Positions 24,515-35,749 of a DNA stretch of 64,000 nucleotides are shown here, in pieces. Position 1 is the first letter of the stretch. Every line of letters starts with the position of its first letter. The notes below the pieces were generated by a model. It searched no databases. It was not told the DNA's origin and worked only from the letters and a program-made list of their open reading frames with translations. The stretch lies in the NCBI RefSeq assembly GCF_963455315.2, contig NC_083319.1:74292563-74356562 (forward strand), read 5' to 3'. A program made the position numbers and the translations under genes. Source of the DNA: Globicephala melas (Eukaryota > Chordata > Mammalia > Artiodactyla > Delphinidae).

Positions 24515-24705
24515 TCACACTGCCTGAGTTTGGGTGAGCTTCAGCAAGTTACTTATATTGTCCATACTTCAGTATCCTCAATTTAGAAGGTGAATAAAAT
24601 ACTACCTATTGTAGAGGATTGTTTTCGACACCACTTAAGAATATACGTAAATCGTTTCAAAGAAGGCCTAATACATAATGGGTGTTCAATAAATGTTTGG
24701 TATTA
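24515..24705 (+). mobile_element. MIR SINE
   Basis: 'gcttcagcaagttacttata', 'cagtatcctcaatttagaag' and 'gggtgttcaataaatgtttg' reproduce sense MIR. Confidence 0.75.
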
Positions 24706-25421
24706 ATAATATAATCATAAAATCAATGCATAAATATCTTTAAGGGAAAATATTAAATGTACAAAAAGAAAAGTACAAAGGAATTACAATGAGGATTCAA
24801 ACATGAGAAAAGACTGTACTAATCAGTAATCAGTAAAGGTTCTATCGCTGCATATAATGTGAGCTACCTGTAATTAGCATTAGTTAATATTAAAAGACTC
24901 TATTTCCCTCTTGAATACATTTCTCAAAGTATCTTCTTCAGCTCTTTTACTGAAGCATCCTGGGGTAGGCCAAGTCACTGGCCAGCAACATTTGCTGTTC
25001 TTTGTAAAATAAGTTATCACATTCATCATTGCAATAAAGAACTATGTCTATTCCAGCACCATTATCTTCCCTCAGCAGCTGATTAAAATGTATTCTATTT
25101 TGTCATTCATGAATTTTTCTACATATTAGTGGTCAATTGTGGCAAAGACTGTTGCAAGTAACAAATAATTTATTATCAAACTATGTGTATAGATGAAACC
25201 AAAGTCAGACATTTTCTTGAAGCTGCTTGGATTGAATGACTCACCAGGGTTCAAAGTTTACACCCATTTATTCTTAAGGGTTACTCTGTGAAGAAAAATC
25301 CAGGCAATATTTTGCAAATCTACTCTAAGATATGTTCACTTTTTGAAAGATAAATTATTTCCCCCATATTTTCTATTATTATCCAGATAGCACTTGGGGA
25401 GGGAAGCTTTTAAATAATGAT
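24706..25421. other. No gene or clear repeat seen
   Basis: AT-rich unique-looking sequence before the next SINE. Confidence 0.4.
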
Positions 25422-25436
25422 AAAACTAACACTTTA

Positions 25437-25647
25437 GGGCTTCCCTGGTGGCGTAGTGGTTGGGAGTCCGCCTGCCGATGCAGGGGACGCGGGTTCGTGC
25501 CCCGGCCCGGGAGGATCCCACATGCCGCGGATCGGCTGGGTCCGTGAGCCATGGCCGCTGGGCCTGCGCGTCCGGAGCCTGTGCTCTGCGACGGGAGAGG
25601 CCACAGCAGTGAGAGGCCCGCCTACTGCAAAAAAAAACAAACAAAAC
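25437..25647 (+). mobile_element. CHR SINE with 15-bp TSD
   Basis: Full-length copy: 'ggcttccctggtggcgtagt', box-B-like 'gggttcgtgcc' and a tail of A broken by C ('aaaaaaacaaacaaaacaaa'). An exact TSD 'aaaactaacacttta' lies at 25422-25436 and 25648-25662. It retains many CpG sites, suggesting it is fairly young. Frames on both strands over it are SINE artefacts. Confidence 0.97.
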
Positions 25648-26253
25648 AAAACTAACACTTTATGATCTATACTTGTGAATTCTTTACCATAGCCCAGTGC
25701 AATGCATGCTTTAGGCCCTGAAAGTTTTCTGTTCTGTCCCTGATTCTAATCTTTGCATCCATTTAAATCTTTTTCCAGACTTCACTGAATTAAGGTATTT
25801 AAACAGGACTGATGTTAAGTACTAAATGAGAAAAGTACTATAAAGTTAAGGAGCCCAGTCAAATGAGTTTGAAAAACAAAAATAGATGGCAACTATTAGA
25901 GAGTCTTCTGCACTTGAACCACACTGTTCATCCTTATGTTTTGTTTGATAACTGGCTCATTTTCAGACGTACATATGCTTTGGGAGGTAAATATAATATG
26001 CTAAACATGCTGTATATACTTGGACTATGGATTTATATTGGTTCTAGGCCTTCTCAGTGAAAAAAGCCAGAGTGTGTATGTACCCCACCCCCTGCCCACC
26101 AACACACAGGTGAGAATAAACTGATACAGACTTGGAACAATACATTATGTTAGATCTTACATACAGTTTTCCATACTGAGAATTCTCTTTTCTAGGTTAA
26201 AAAGTACAATATAATTAAATTTTTGTGATTATTCATTTGATGTATCTATCCCC

Positions 26254-26675
26254 TGTTGTGTGTTGAATTTGTCTCCCAAAAGATGTTGAAGTCCTAACTT
26301 CCAGTATCTATGAATGTGACTTTATTCTGAAATAAGTCTTTGCAGATGATCAAGTTAAGATGAGATCATCAGGGTGGGCCTAATCCAATATGACTGTGTC
26401 CTTAAAAGAAAATTGAAATTTAGATACAGAGATAGACACACAAAGAAGGAAGATGATGTGAAGCCACAAGGAGAACCCTACCTACAAGTCAATGAATGCC
26501 TGAGGCTACCAGAGTCAGAAAACACAGTCTCCTTCACAGCCCTCAGAAGAAACCTACCATGCTGACATCTTGATTTCAGACTTCTAGTCTCCAGAAATGT
26601 GAGACAATAAATTTTTGTCATTTAAGACACCCAGTTTGTGGTACTTTGTTATGGCAGCTCTAGAAAACTAATACA
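26254..26675 (+). mobile_element. MLT1 (ERVL-MaLR) solo LTR
   Basis: It starts 'tgttgtgtgttgaatttgtc' and ends 'ggcagctctagaaaactaat' + 'aca'. Inside are 'gggcctaatccaatatgact' and a polyadenylation signal AATAAA at 26606-26611. This is the sense counterpart of the MLT1 at 13.3-13.7 kb. No internal viral genes are attached. Confidence 0.9.
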
Positions 26676-26929
26676 TCCCACAATACAAAAAACCACAACG
26701 GATTTGAAATTTCAATATTAAGATGACTATCACCCTTATGATTCCTGAAATAGTTACAATTTTTGTATACACTATGCCTATTCTACCCCCATTTCATAAT
26801 GGCTCATGATTTCTACATCATAACAAACACATGACCATACATACTATACTCTCTCCTGATTTTCATTCAGTCTTAGTTTTATAATTATATGTTTGATATT
26901 CATGACCTATACTTAAGTATTTGTCTATC

Positions 26930-27480
26930 ATTTTAGTTGTCTGAAGCTTATTATCTAGTAGATTCTTTAGGAGGAGATTATTAGGAAAATATTTCTTAAT
27001 TCATTTAATTTAGATAATTCTTTGATCCCCTTGCACTTAAAAACAGGTTTTGCTGGATATGAAATCCTTGGCTCAAATTTTCTTTCCTTGAACCTCATTT
27101 CTTCTGGCATAAAGTGCTGCTGTCGACAAGCCTGAATGTTATCTAACTTTTTTCCTTCATAAGTTACTTTCTCTTTTTGCCCAGGTGTCCAAAGGATTTT
27201 TTCTTCTATGACTTTAAACTCCATTTATTTTACTGGTTATTTACTAGGACATCTCTTGATGTCGATCATTCTGGGTCAATATTCTCAAGTATGTGGCATG
27301 CTTTTTTCTAACGTGTGTGTGTGTATATTTATACATATTTATATGTTTTGGGAAAATATTCATAAAGGAAACTATTTAGTTTTGGTTATAGTTCCTTGCT
27401 TTAGGGTTCTTCTAATATTCCTATTATGCTTATGATGGACCTTCTCAGACTATCTTCAATATTTTCCATTTTCTCTAACC
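26930..27480 (-). mobile_element. Antisense L1/HAL1-type ORF1 region
   Basis: Read on the minus strand, the segment encodes the end of an L1-type ORF1 protein. + strand landmarks include 'ggttttgctggatatgaaat' and 'gttccttgctttagggttct', typical of old antisense L1/HAL1. Confidence 0.7.
26967..27224 (-). pseudogene. L1/HAL1 ORF1 C-terminal remnant
   Basis: The 85-residue open stretch contains 'FKERKFEPRISYPAKPVFKC', which matches the pattern of the ORF1p C-terminal region ('F-K-x-x-x-x-E-P-R-I-x-Y-P-A-K'). ORF1p is the RNA-binding chaperone of the L1 ribonucleoprotein. This piece lacks the coiled coil and the rest of the RRM, the methionine is arbitrary, and it is surely inactive. Confidence 0.75.
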
Positions 27481-27499
27481 TTTGCCTATTTGTCAAAAA

Positions 27500-28045
27500 A
27501 TAAATCAATTGACCTTATACGTGTGAGTCTACTTGAAGTCTATCTGCTCTTGTATCCTTGATCCAATACAAACTGTCTTGATTTTTGTATCTTTACAGTA
27601 AGCTTTAAAATCAGTTATGGCAAGTTGGCAACTTTGTTCCCCTTTTTCAGAGGTATTTTGGGTGTTTTAGTTATCTTACTTTTCCAACACATTTCCAAAT
27701 AAGCTCATCTGTATCTATAAAAAAGCCTCCTCGGATATTTATTGCAATTGTGTTGAATTTGAAGAACAATCTGGAGCTGAATGACACTTTTAACAATTTT
27801 GACTCATGAATATGATAACTCTTCAGTTATTTAGACATTCTTCGATTTGTCTGAGCAAAATTTTGTAGTTTTCAGGTCTTGTAAATAATTTGCTAAATTT
27901 ATTCCTAATTACTTTAGTTTTTATTCTACTGGAATTGATCTCTTAAAATTTTAACTCCAACTATTGCTAGCATAAAGAAATCTAACTGAATTTTCTGTAT
28001 TGACCTGTATCCTGTGATCTTGATAAATTAACTTTTTAATTATTT
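27500..28045 (-). mobile_element. Antisense L1 ORF2 fragment
   Basis: 'tccaatacaaactgtcttga' with 'tctttacagtaagctttaaa' is the inverse complement of the L1 segment seen in sense at about 37730-37770 ('gctacagtaatcaagacagt'). It continues upstream in ORF2 with increasing coordinate. It lies in reverse order relative to the ORF1 piece before it, so these are two separate antisense fragments. Confidence 0.7.
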
Positions 28046-28054
28046 AATTTCCAA

Positions 28055-28582
28055 CAAAGGAAACCATAAGCAAAACAAAAAAGCAACCTAAGTGTCTATC
28101 AATAGATGGATGGATAAAGAAGATGTGGTATATACACACGATGGACTATTACTCAGCCATAAAAAAGAATTATGGATGGACCTAGAGATTATCATATTAA
28201 GTGAAGAAAGCCAGACAGAGAAAGACAAATATTATATGATATCACTTATATGTGGAATCTAAAAAAATTAGACAAATGAACTTATTTACAAAACAGAAAT
28301 ATACTCATATACATAGAAAACAAATTTATTGTTACCAAAGGGGGAAGGTGGGGGAGGGATAGATTAGAAGTTTGGGAAAATATACATACTACCATATATA
28401 AAATAGATAACCAACAAGGACCTACTGTACAGCATGGGGAAATATACTCAATATCTTGTAATAACCTATAATGGAAGAGAATATAAAAAAGAATATATTT
28501 ATATATATGTATAACTAACTTTGCTGTATATCTGAAACAACATTGTAAATCAACTATATTTCAATAAAAAATCAAGAAGATT
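28055..28582 (+). mobile_element. L1 3' end (sense), first of three
   Basis: It begins with a short ORF2 scrap ('caaaggaaaccataagc') joined directly to the ORF2 terminus ('gcaacctaagtgtctatcaa'), with the sequence between missing. The 3' UTR follows, with AATAAA at 28563-28568. The join to the antisense L1 just upstream could reflect twin-priming inversion or simple juxtaposition. Confidence 0.8.
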
Positions 28583-29090
28583 CAGTGTAAATATATACAA
28601 TGGAATATTATTCAACCATATAAAAGAATGATATCTTGCTACTTGGGACAACATGGATGGACCTACAGCATATTATGCTAAGTGAAATAAGACAGAGAAA
28701 GATGAATACTGTGTGATTTCACTTATATGTGCAATCTAGAAAACAAAACAAATGAACAAACATAACAAAACAGAAACAGAATCATAGGTACAGTGAACTA
28801 ACAGGTGGTTGCCAGTGGGGAGAGGAGGTGGAAGTATGAGTGAAATAGGTCAGGAAAATTAAGAGGTACGAACTTCCAGTTGTAAAATAAGTGAATCACA
28901 GAGATGAAAATGTACAGTATGGGAAATACAGTCATTAATAATGTAATATCTTTGTATGGTGAGAGATGGCAAATTAGACTTATCATGGTGATTATTTTGT
29001 AACACAGACATACTGAATCACTATATTGTACATCAGGAACTAACACAGTGTTGCAGGTCAATTATCCTGCAAACAAACAAACAAACAAAG
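28583..29090 (+). mobile_element. L1 3' end (sense), second, different copy
   Basis: 'atacaatggaatattattca' restarts the ORF2 end right after the previous L1 terminus. The 3' UTR follows ('ggtggttgccagtggggaga') and ends in an A/AAAC tail (29071-29089). It differs from the first copy, so it is an independent element. Confidence 0.8.
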
Positions 29091-29344
29091 TCACAGAAAA
29101 AGAGATCAGATTTGTAGGTACAAGGGGTTGTGGGGAAGGGGGTATTAGATGAAGGTAATTAAAAGGAACGGATTTTCAGTTTAAGATAAATAAGTACTAG
29201 GGATGTAATGTACAACATGATTAATATAACTAACATTGCTGTATGTTAGATATGAAAGCTGTTAAGAGAGTAAATCCTAAAAGTTCTCATCACAAGGAAA
29301 AAATACTTTGTTTTTCTTTTATTTTGTATCTGTATGAGATGATG
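29091..29344 (+). mobile_element. L1MA-like 3' UTR piece (sense), third
   Basis: 'gctgttaagagagtaaatcc' and 'agttctcatcacaaggaaaa' are typical of the older L1MA 3' UTR. It is cut at 'atgagatgatgg', where a SINE follows, and the expected remaining L1 terminus is not found beyond the SINE. Confidence 0.75.
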
Positions 29345-29512
29345 GCACGCGGGCTTCAGTAGTTGTGGCTCGCGGGCTGTAGAGCGCAGGCTCAGTAGTT
29401 GTGGCGCACGGGCTTCCGCCGCTCCGCAGCATGTGGGATCTTCCCGGACCAGGGCTCGAACCCATGTCCCCTGCATCGGCAGGCGGATTTCCAAGCACTG
29501 TGCCACCAGGAA
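29345..29512 (-). mobile_element. CHR SINE (antisense), different subfamily
   Basis: 'cacgcgggcttcagtagttg' and 'gagcgcaggctcagtagttg' form a body with two related units, unlike the other copies. The 5' part ('catgtgggatcttcccggac', 'ccctgcatcggcaggcgga') is standard. No T-run adjoins it and no clear TSD is seen. Confidence 0.85.
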
Positions 29513-31779
29513 AGTGACGCACTCCACAATTGATTCCTTTTTCCTTCCTCCAGCCAGTAAGAGGAAGGGATTCTTCTCTGATATTTACTATGGGAATTTG
29601 GTCAGGCTCTTAGAGATCAATCTCACAATATTCTGGGGTCCCCAGGACTGGGTTCCCCTGAAGTTTTTCACTCTCAGAGTTGTCCGCACAGAGACTCCAG
29701 CAATTCGTCAATTACAGTGCAGGTTTTCCTACCCTAGCACTGGTTCTCTGGGTAGTTAGTGCTCATGCGTCTCTGTCCGGTAAGCCATGGCTACCTGTAT
29801 TCACCTGTCGGACCCTAATCTTCACGATAGCAACTTGCCCTGTGATCTCTCCTCTCATAGATCCAGGAAGAGTTGATTTTTTCAGTCTGTTCAGCTTTAC
29901 ACTTGTTATTCGGACAGAGTGGCACTTCCAAATTCCATACATGTGGAACTAGAAACTGGAAGTCGGTTTTCAGGAATCAGAGACACCAGGATGCTTCAGC
30001 CCCTTTAAATCTCACCAGTGTCCTATGCAATCACTCATTATGGATGAGCAAATTTCATTCTTTTACTTTTGGACCCAAAATTCACCTACTACGATTTCCA
30101 TTGAATTATCTATTACCTATTTTTCAGATCTCCTGTTCTCAAGTCCTGCACAGATTCTAATATCATCACCTAGGTCACGGAATTATCTTCAGCTGCTTGT
30201 AATGTGTAATACGGCGTGGGGATAGCATGTCACATACTTTGGTTGCAATGTTGTCCATGCGTTGTTAGTCTTAATATTTTTACACGGGAATTTGGAGAGA
30301 TTTAAAATCTGTGTTGTTACTGCCACCACATCCCCAGAGTCCTCCAAACAAATACACTTTTGAGAGTGAAAGGTGATGGTATTATAAATTAGTCTGTGCC
30401 AAAAGGCAGAAGAGCTGCTCTAGTCAAACTGAAATGTTTGCCCATTCTACCTATAATCTATGGATAAAATAAATAATCCTTAGCTCAGTACACAATGTCG
30501 TTAAAGATTTGTACCTACTTCCTTCTTCATTACATTGCCTTCACTCATTCATACACACTCTATTCATTAGAATGACCTACGTGCAGTTTCTCTAATAAGC
30601 AGTTTCTTTTCTGAATTGCACCAAATTAATTGAAAGATTAACAGAGATATTTCAGCATGATCCACTATCTCTGAGAGATCCTGTACTAGTCCTAAGATGC
30701 TTAGGAAGGCTTTCTGACTGTCGCTTTTTCCAAGTTTCAGTGCTAATCATGGAACTGAATCTTAAGTATTGGTGAAGGTGGGAGAAGTGTTACAGCGTTA
30801 ATTCATTGTCACTTGCTTTTGCTGGGCTTAAGACACCAAACTTCAGCCTCTCCAAATTATGTCATGGCGTGTATCTTCAGACCAAAAGCTGAGCTCATGT
30901 GACTTCATGATTTCAGGAGTGGAAATAAACTTGTTTCTGTATCTTTAACCATTTAGTGTGGGTTAGCTAAATTTGTTATTCATCATATTTAGATGTTTAA
31001 AAGTAGAGGCTTATTTATTAGGAAATTCAATGGGAAAGTAGAAAGTAATAGCATCCATCACTCATATTATCTAATCCCCTACTTTAGTTCCAAAAGCAAG
31101 ATACGTTTATACTGTGGGAGACTCCACTGGCAAAGGATATTAGTGACTTCTCTTGGACAATATCTTGCCCAAGAGAACAACAGCTTAGCCTCTCTACCTC
31201 TTGTAGCTTGGTGAAGGGGATGAGTCCAAGGAGTTGACCTTCAGGGCATGAATTAAAACATAGGACATACTTCCTTCAAGCCAAGTCTATGATTATTGCT
31301 CAGTTGCTTCATACAGCTTTTGTTGTGTTTCTGTCTTCATAAAGAGGCTATTCTTACCATTGATCCTTCTTATCTAAAGATTGTGCATAAGTCATAATTC
31401 ATTTAAAGTTAGTTTATCCACTCCTAAGACTAGTTTATTATTTAAAAATATCTAAATCTTATTTAGTGAAGTAGAGTTAGTAAGATCTGAAGCAAAATAA
31501 GGAAGCATTTACTAAAGAGAATGAGAGTTTACCTGCTTCCTTTATTTAAAGGGAACATTCTAAGTCTCAACATTTTAACATTTTGATGATTATTTTATTT
31601 CCCATGGCAAAATAATAAAAATATTATTTACAAAATCCATCTATACTCTCATGTATATACATCAATATTTTCTGTAAATTCCATTCCATTTAAGATCCTT
31701 TAACCACTTTCCATCTACTCCTTCAAAATTTTTAATAACAGTTTCTTTCTCATCCACCATGATTCTGCTAATTTTCAGT
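29513..31779. other. No gene; possible antisense L1 scrap
   Basis: 'cttccaaattccatacatgt' with 'aaactggaagtcggttttca' (about 29927-29974) resembles a scrap of old antisense L1. Otherwise it is unique-looking. Five small plus-strand frames between 29433 and 31214 carry no recognisable product. Confidence 0.4.
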
Positions 31780-31990
31780 GTTCTGTTTGTCCTTAGCACT
31801 TTGTACATACATCTGTGAACCCTTGTGATAAAGTGGTTTGATCAGATTTTTTCTTGTTCTCCCAACTAGGCTCTCACTTCCTTGTGGACACAGGCTATAC
31901 CTACTCATCTTTAGATTTTCCAAGTATAGCACAGTTGTCAGACATATAGGCAGAATTCAATACACAAGCACTCATTTTATGAATATTGCT
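31780..31990 (+). mobile_element. L2 LINE 3' fragment
   Basis: 'cttagcactttgtacataca', 'cacttccttgtggacacagg' and the 'cagaattcaatacacaagc' end follow the L2 3' order. Confidence 0.65.
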
Positions 31991-32024
31991 GAATTGTACA
32001 TATATATACAAATAGTACATTATA

Positions 32025-32565
32025 TCAACCAGGATCTATTCAGGGGAACGGAAGCCTTAGCAGACATTTCAGCAGAAAGAAATTTAATATAGAAATTTGG
32101 TCCCATAGGTGCTGAAAAGCTAAAAGAGCATAAAAGAAACACTGAGTAAAACCAAAGATAGTAATTGCAGAAAGTAACTATCATCTACATTGCTTGGGAA
32201 ACAAAAAGGAAGAGGTGAAATTGCTGACATTTAGAAGCTCAAAGAACAAACTCTAGAGACAACTCCTGCTTAGACCTCTGAGGTGGAGGTACTACCTTTG
32301 GGAGGGTATGCTAGGGTTATCTCTCGGAGCCCTGAAAGAGCCTGAAGATAACTACTTCTGCCAAAGCATTGCTGACAAGAGGAAAAGAACAGGGAGAAGG
32401 TCCTTCTGCCCTTCTCCTGCCTTTCAATCTCTATCTGGTGTCTCCTATTGACCAAACCTACCACAAGCCATTTGGCAAGAAGTCTAAGAAATGTAGTTTG
32501 TAGGGTCCCAGCATCACAAATCAGGGTCTAGAAATGCAGGTGTGGATTTTAAGACAATAGGAAAG
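32025..32565 (+). mobile_element. Ancient interspersed repeat (name not resolved)
   Basis: 'caaccaggatctattcaggg' at the left, 'ctcctattgaccaaacctac' and 'gaaatgtagtttgtagggtc' at the right are landmarks of a common mammalian repeat I recognise but cannot name securely. It is non-coding. Confidence 0.55.
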
Positions 32566-32639
32566 CAATTGGTATACCTGATTTGGTCAGAATTTGAGTT
32601 TTTTTGAACACAGTTTAGGTGCAAGGGAAGGAAAAAGAA

Positions 32640-32860
32640 CTCTGATTTTTCAAATATCTACCAAGCACCAGATACCATTTTAAGTTCTAAAATATGAATC
32701 ATTCAACAAGTAATTATTGGGCACATACTATTTCCAGCCACTGCAAAGACCCTTCAAGTGCAATGGTGAAAAGATAGGCCTTATCCATTCTTTCATGGAA
32801 TTCAAAGACTTGAAAGAAAAATAGGCAAATAACTGTGTGATTATGATAACATGTGCACCT
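32640..32860 (-). mobile_element. L2 relic (antisense)
   Basis: 'tcattcaacaagtaattatt' and 'gggcacatactatttccagc' are the antisense L2 3' end. 'attctttcatggaattcaaa' continues it. Confidence 0.65.
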
Positions 32861-32879
32861 ATCTAACTTAAGTCATGTA

Positions 32880-33035
32880 GCCACCTTGAAAGAGTCAGAA
32901 AAGGAAACGAAGGATAAAGAAGTCATTCAATTTTTCCAGGGTCGTAGATACCAAGTGGCACAGACAAGATCTGAATCTAGAGCCGTAGGCCTCTGAGACT
33001 CACGTCTTTCCTCAGGACACCGCTCTTCTTGCCAG
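32880..33035 (-). mobile_element. MIR-like fragment (antisense)
   Basis: 'ccagggtcgtagatacc' and 'agatctgaatctagagccgt' fit the antisense MIR middle and head. Diverged. Confidence 0.5.
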
Positions 33036-33985
33036 GTGAGAGAAGTATGGAGTGGCAGCTTATCTGTTGCTACTGCCAAGTTCTGCAAGCTCACATAAGG
33101 AAAAACTAAGCAATAAGTTATTTGATTTAACTTTTTTTAGCTTCCTCCAAAATGGAAAATAAATACCTTATGTGGATATCCATGCCAAGGGAAAATTCAT
33201 TTTCATTAGTCTTATCAAAGTTCTTACATTCTACATCTGTACAGCCACATTAGATTCTGCTTTCTTGCACTTGTGGCTAACTACACAATTATCCTGTTGA
33301 TCAGTGGTTTAGGAAAAACTTTTTATTTTATCCTTTCATATGATTCCCTGAAAAAACATGGTGCCAGAATTTCAACTTCACCAAGAAGCATTGCTAGGGG
33401 CTACGAATATTCTCTTGTGTGCTCTATCCATGAATTTGAGGGTTCTGTTTGCTTTTGTCATTTGAAAACCTCATCTCTTTCTGGTGAATGCCTAGTAGAT
33501 GTACGAACTAAGTCTCTCGGAAAAGAAAGCAGAGTTCATTAGGGCTGAAAGGAATCTTTAATGATTCAAACCATTTTATTTACTCATAAAGAAACTGTGA
33601 CACTGGAGAAGCTGATTTATCTCAGCCTCCTATTATAAGTCTGTTAGGGGAGAAAAATCTATGATGTCTTGGGAGTGTGACTATAGATATAAGCCCTTTC
33701 CACAATATCATATAAGTTAAATATATTCAGTTCTTTGCAACAGAAAAACAATTGAATGAGCTAGTGCAAAATATTTAATAATGCTTAGAGACTTCAGTAA
33801 TGAGATAAAGTTTAGAAATTACTTGGGACCTAGGAAGTAACGGCCAGGGATCTCACTACTTAAAGGGGATGACCTGAACCAGAGAATTTGAGTTGGAAAT
33901 AGAAAGTCAAGGTTAATCTTTTAAACTGGAGAATTCAACTGGGTTGAGATTACAGGATAACATTTTGGCAGTTTTGGGAAAGCCG
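33036..33985. other. No gene or clear repeat seen
   Basis: The 89-residue plus-strand frame at 33273-33542 has no recognisable motif and no paralogue in the window. Confidence 0.4.
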
Positions 33986-33992
33986 TGGAAAT

Positions 33993-34501
33993 GTAAGCAG
34001 CCTCTTGACCTTAGAGCCTCGTTATATTTTAACCCCTAACCTTTACACTAAATTCCAAGACCCTTAGGCTTCTGCATATTTTCCAAGATCTTTGCTCAGC
34101 CTTGCTTACCACACTGATTCTTTTCTTAGTTTAAGGGAAGGGAAATGGTAAGTATGTGATTAAAGGATAAAGACCTTTTCTCCATCAGTCTTATGACTAG
34201 GCCACATGACCAAGATAGCATCAGAAAAGGAAAAGAGCGGAGCCAGCTAGTTTGCACACAGTGGAAAAATGATGAAGACTCTGACCCTTTCCCCAAATGA
34301 TTAGCTGCTGTTATGTTCCCCCTTTTTCCCTTAAAGACTGTCATGGTGGAGCAGAATCTTTAGAGCTGGTTCTTGGACATGAGTCCACCTTCTCCCCAGG
34401 TTGCCAGCCTCCTAAATAAAGCAATCTTCTTTTCCAACCAACATTTGTCTCTTGAGTACTAGCTTTCAAGCCATGAGCAGCCAAACCTGAGTTTGGTAAC
34501 A
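33993..34501 (+). mobile_element. Probable solo LTR of an endogenous retrovirus
   Basis: The end has the layout of an LTR 3' part: a 'cctaaataaagcaatcttct' polyadenylation region, 'tgtctcttgagtactagctt' and 'gagtttggtaaca'. The start is placed at 'tgtaagcagcctcttgacct' because it gives TG...CA ends. No flanking TSD is seen, so the left border is uncertain. No gag, pol or env sequence adjoins it. Confidence 0.5.
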
Positions 34502-34999
34502 GAAGCAAAGGAAATTCACACCAGCATCTTGGTATGGAAGTCTGGTACATGAAAAAGAGGCTGAGAATGTTGTGAAGAGATGGATGTGGTCAGAGTAGAA
34601 TCTTTTGATGGGTTCTGTATATCTTGATGTGAGATCTTCATGAAAAGAGATAAGATGAAGTTTTGCTCCTAGAAGTTACTTTAACTATTCAGTGCTATAT
34701 CAACCAGTAGCATGAAGTTGCTTAATATTTCTTCTTTGCATTTCCAAGTCGTGTTTGAGTAGACATGGAATAAAATTCTTCCGTTACGGAGATGATAGTT
34801 ATCTGGCATAAACAAACACATACTAAGCTTATGTCATAAATAAGTTATAATAGGCTAAAAATGGACCAAAGAAGGAAGCAGAAGCCCACTGCGAGTCCTC
34901 TTTCTGAGTAGAGTGATGATCTCTACAAGGGGAGTCCATCTGTTCTACTGATGTTCTGAATTAAGCCATACTTAAAGAGTATCTTTCCTTGCTCTTGTT
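34502..34999. other. No gene or clear repeat seen
   Basis: Unique-looking sequence. Confidence 0.4.
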
Positions 35000-35150
35000 T
35001 TTAATTAGAGAGAGCTAAGTTTCAATCCCAGATCCTACATTAAACTAAGGTGACTTTAAGGAAGTTACCTAATTTCTCTGAGTCTTTCTCTCTTTCTCTT
35101 TACAATTGAAATATTTGATTAAGGTTTTCAAAGATTTCCTATGATATTTA
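35000..35150 (+). mobile_element. MIR-like fragment
   Basis: 'gtttcaatcccagatcctac' and 'aggaagttacctaatttctc' follow the sense MIR box B and core order. Confidence 0.6.
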
Positions 35151-35527
35151 TTGAGAAATTTGAGATGAAATCCCTAAATCAGTGGCTGGAATAGTATAGA
35201 AATTTGACACATCAACACTGCTGAAGAAGTTTGTTTTGGTCTGATTCAAAAGATAAGTATGCAGGTATTTTGCTTTCTAATGTTCAACATAGTTCAATCT
35301 TTTAGTATACCATCTATTCTCTTGTTTACACAAAAAATGGGAGAAATCATAAATAGCTCTCATTATGAAAAGAACAGATGAAAAAGTATTATCAGAAAAG
35401 GAAGGAGATAAGATGAAGACTGTAGTGGAGATTCACCATGGTAATACTTTGCACATCAATTAGCTTTGATTTGTTCCTTATTGCTTCCCTAAGGGAATAG
35501 TTCTTATCTGATGCATGAAGTCAAACC

Positions 35528-35544
35528 AAAGAAAGGGCATTTTC
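35528..35544. repeat. Left target-site duplication of the retrocopy
   Basis: 17 bp, identical to 35633-35649. Confidence 0.9.
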
Positions 35545-35632
35545 TTTTTCTTTCTCTTTTTTTGGAAACCTTGGGAAGTCATTTTATTGGGGAAAAGCTT
35601 AAATTATAGGTGGTGTATTTCCTCTACAATGA
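35545..35632 (-). pseudogene. Miniature processed retrocopy of an unknown mRNA 3' end
   Basis: Read on the minus strand: about 70 bp of unique sequence, a polyadenylation signal AATAAA (complement of 35583-35588), about 20 nt more, then an A-rich tail (complement of 35545-35563). The whole is bounded by an exact 17-bp direct repeat, 'aaagaaagggcattttc', at 35528-35544 and 35633-35649. This is the signature of an mRNA copied and inserted by L1 machinery with extreme 5' truncation. The body matches none of the repeats in this window, and I cannot name the source gene. Confidence 0.8.
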
Positions 35633-35649
35633 AAAGAAAGGGCATTTTC
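35633..35649. repeat. Right target-site duplication of the retrocopy
   Basis: 17 bp, identical to 35528-35544. Confidence 0.9.
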
Positions 35650-35749
35650 ATGACTCACGTCATGAGAATTTATAAATGAGAGAGGAAAAAAAAAAAAATA
35701 CAGTTCTCCAGTGATAGATTTACTTTCCTCCCAAGAGAAGAAAATGAAT

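Noticed and set aside
33273..33542. 89-residue + strand frame in non-repeat sequence, considered as a possible exon
   Set aside because: No recognisable domain, no convincing splice pair, and length expected by chance.
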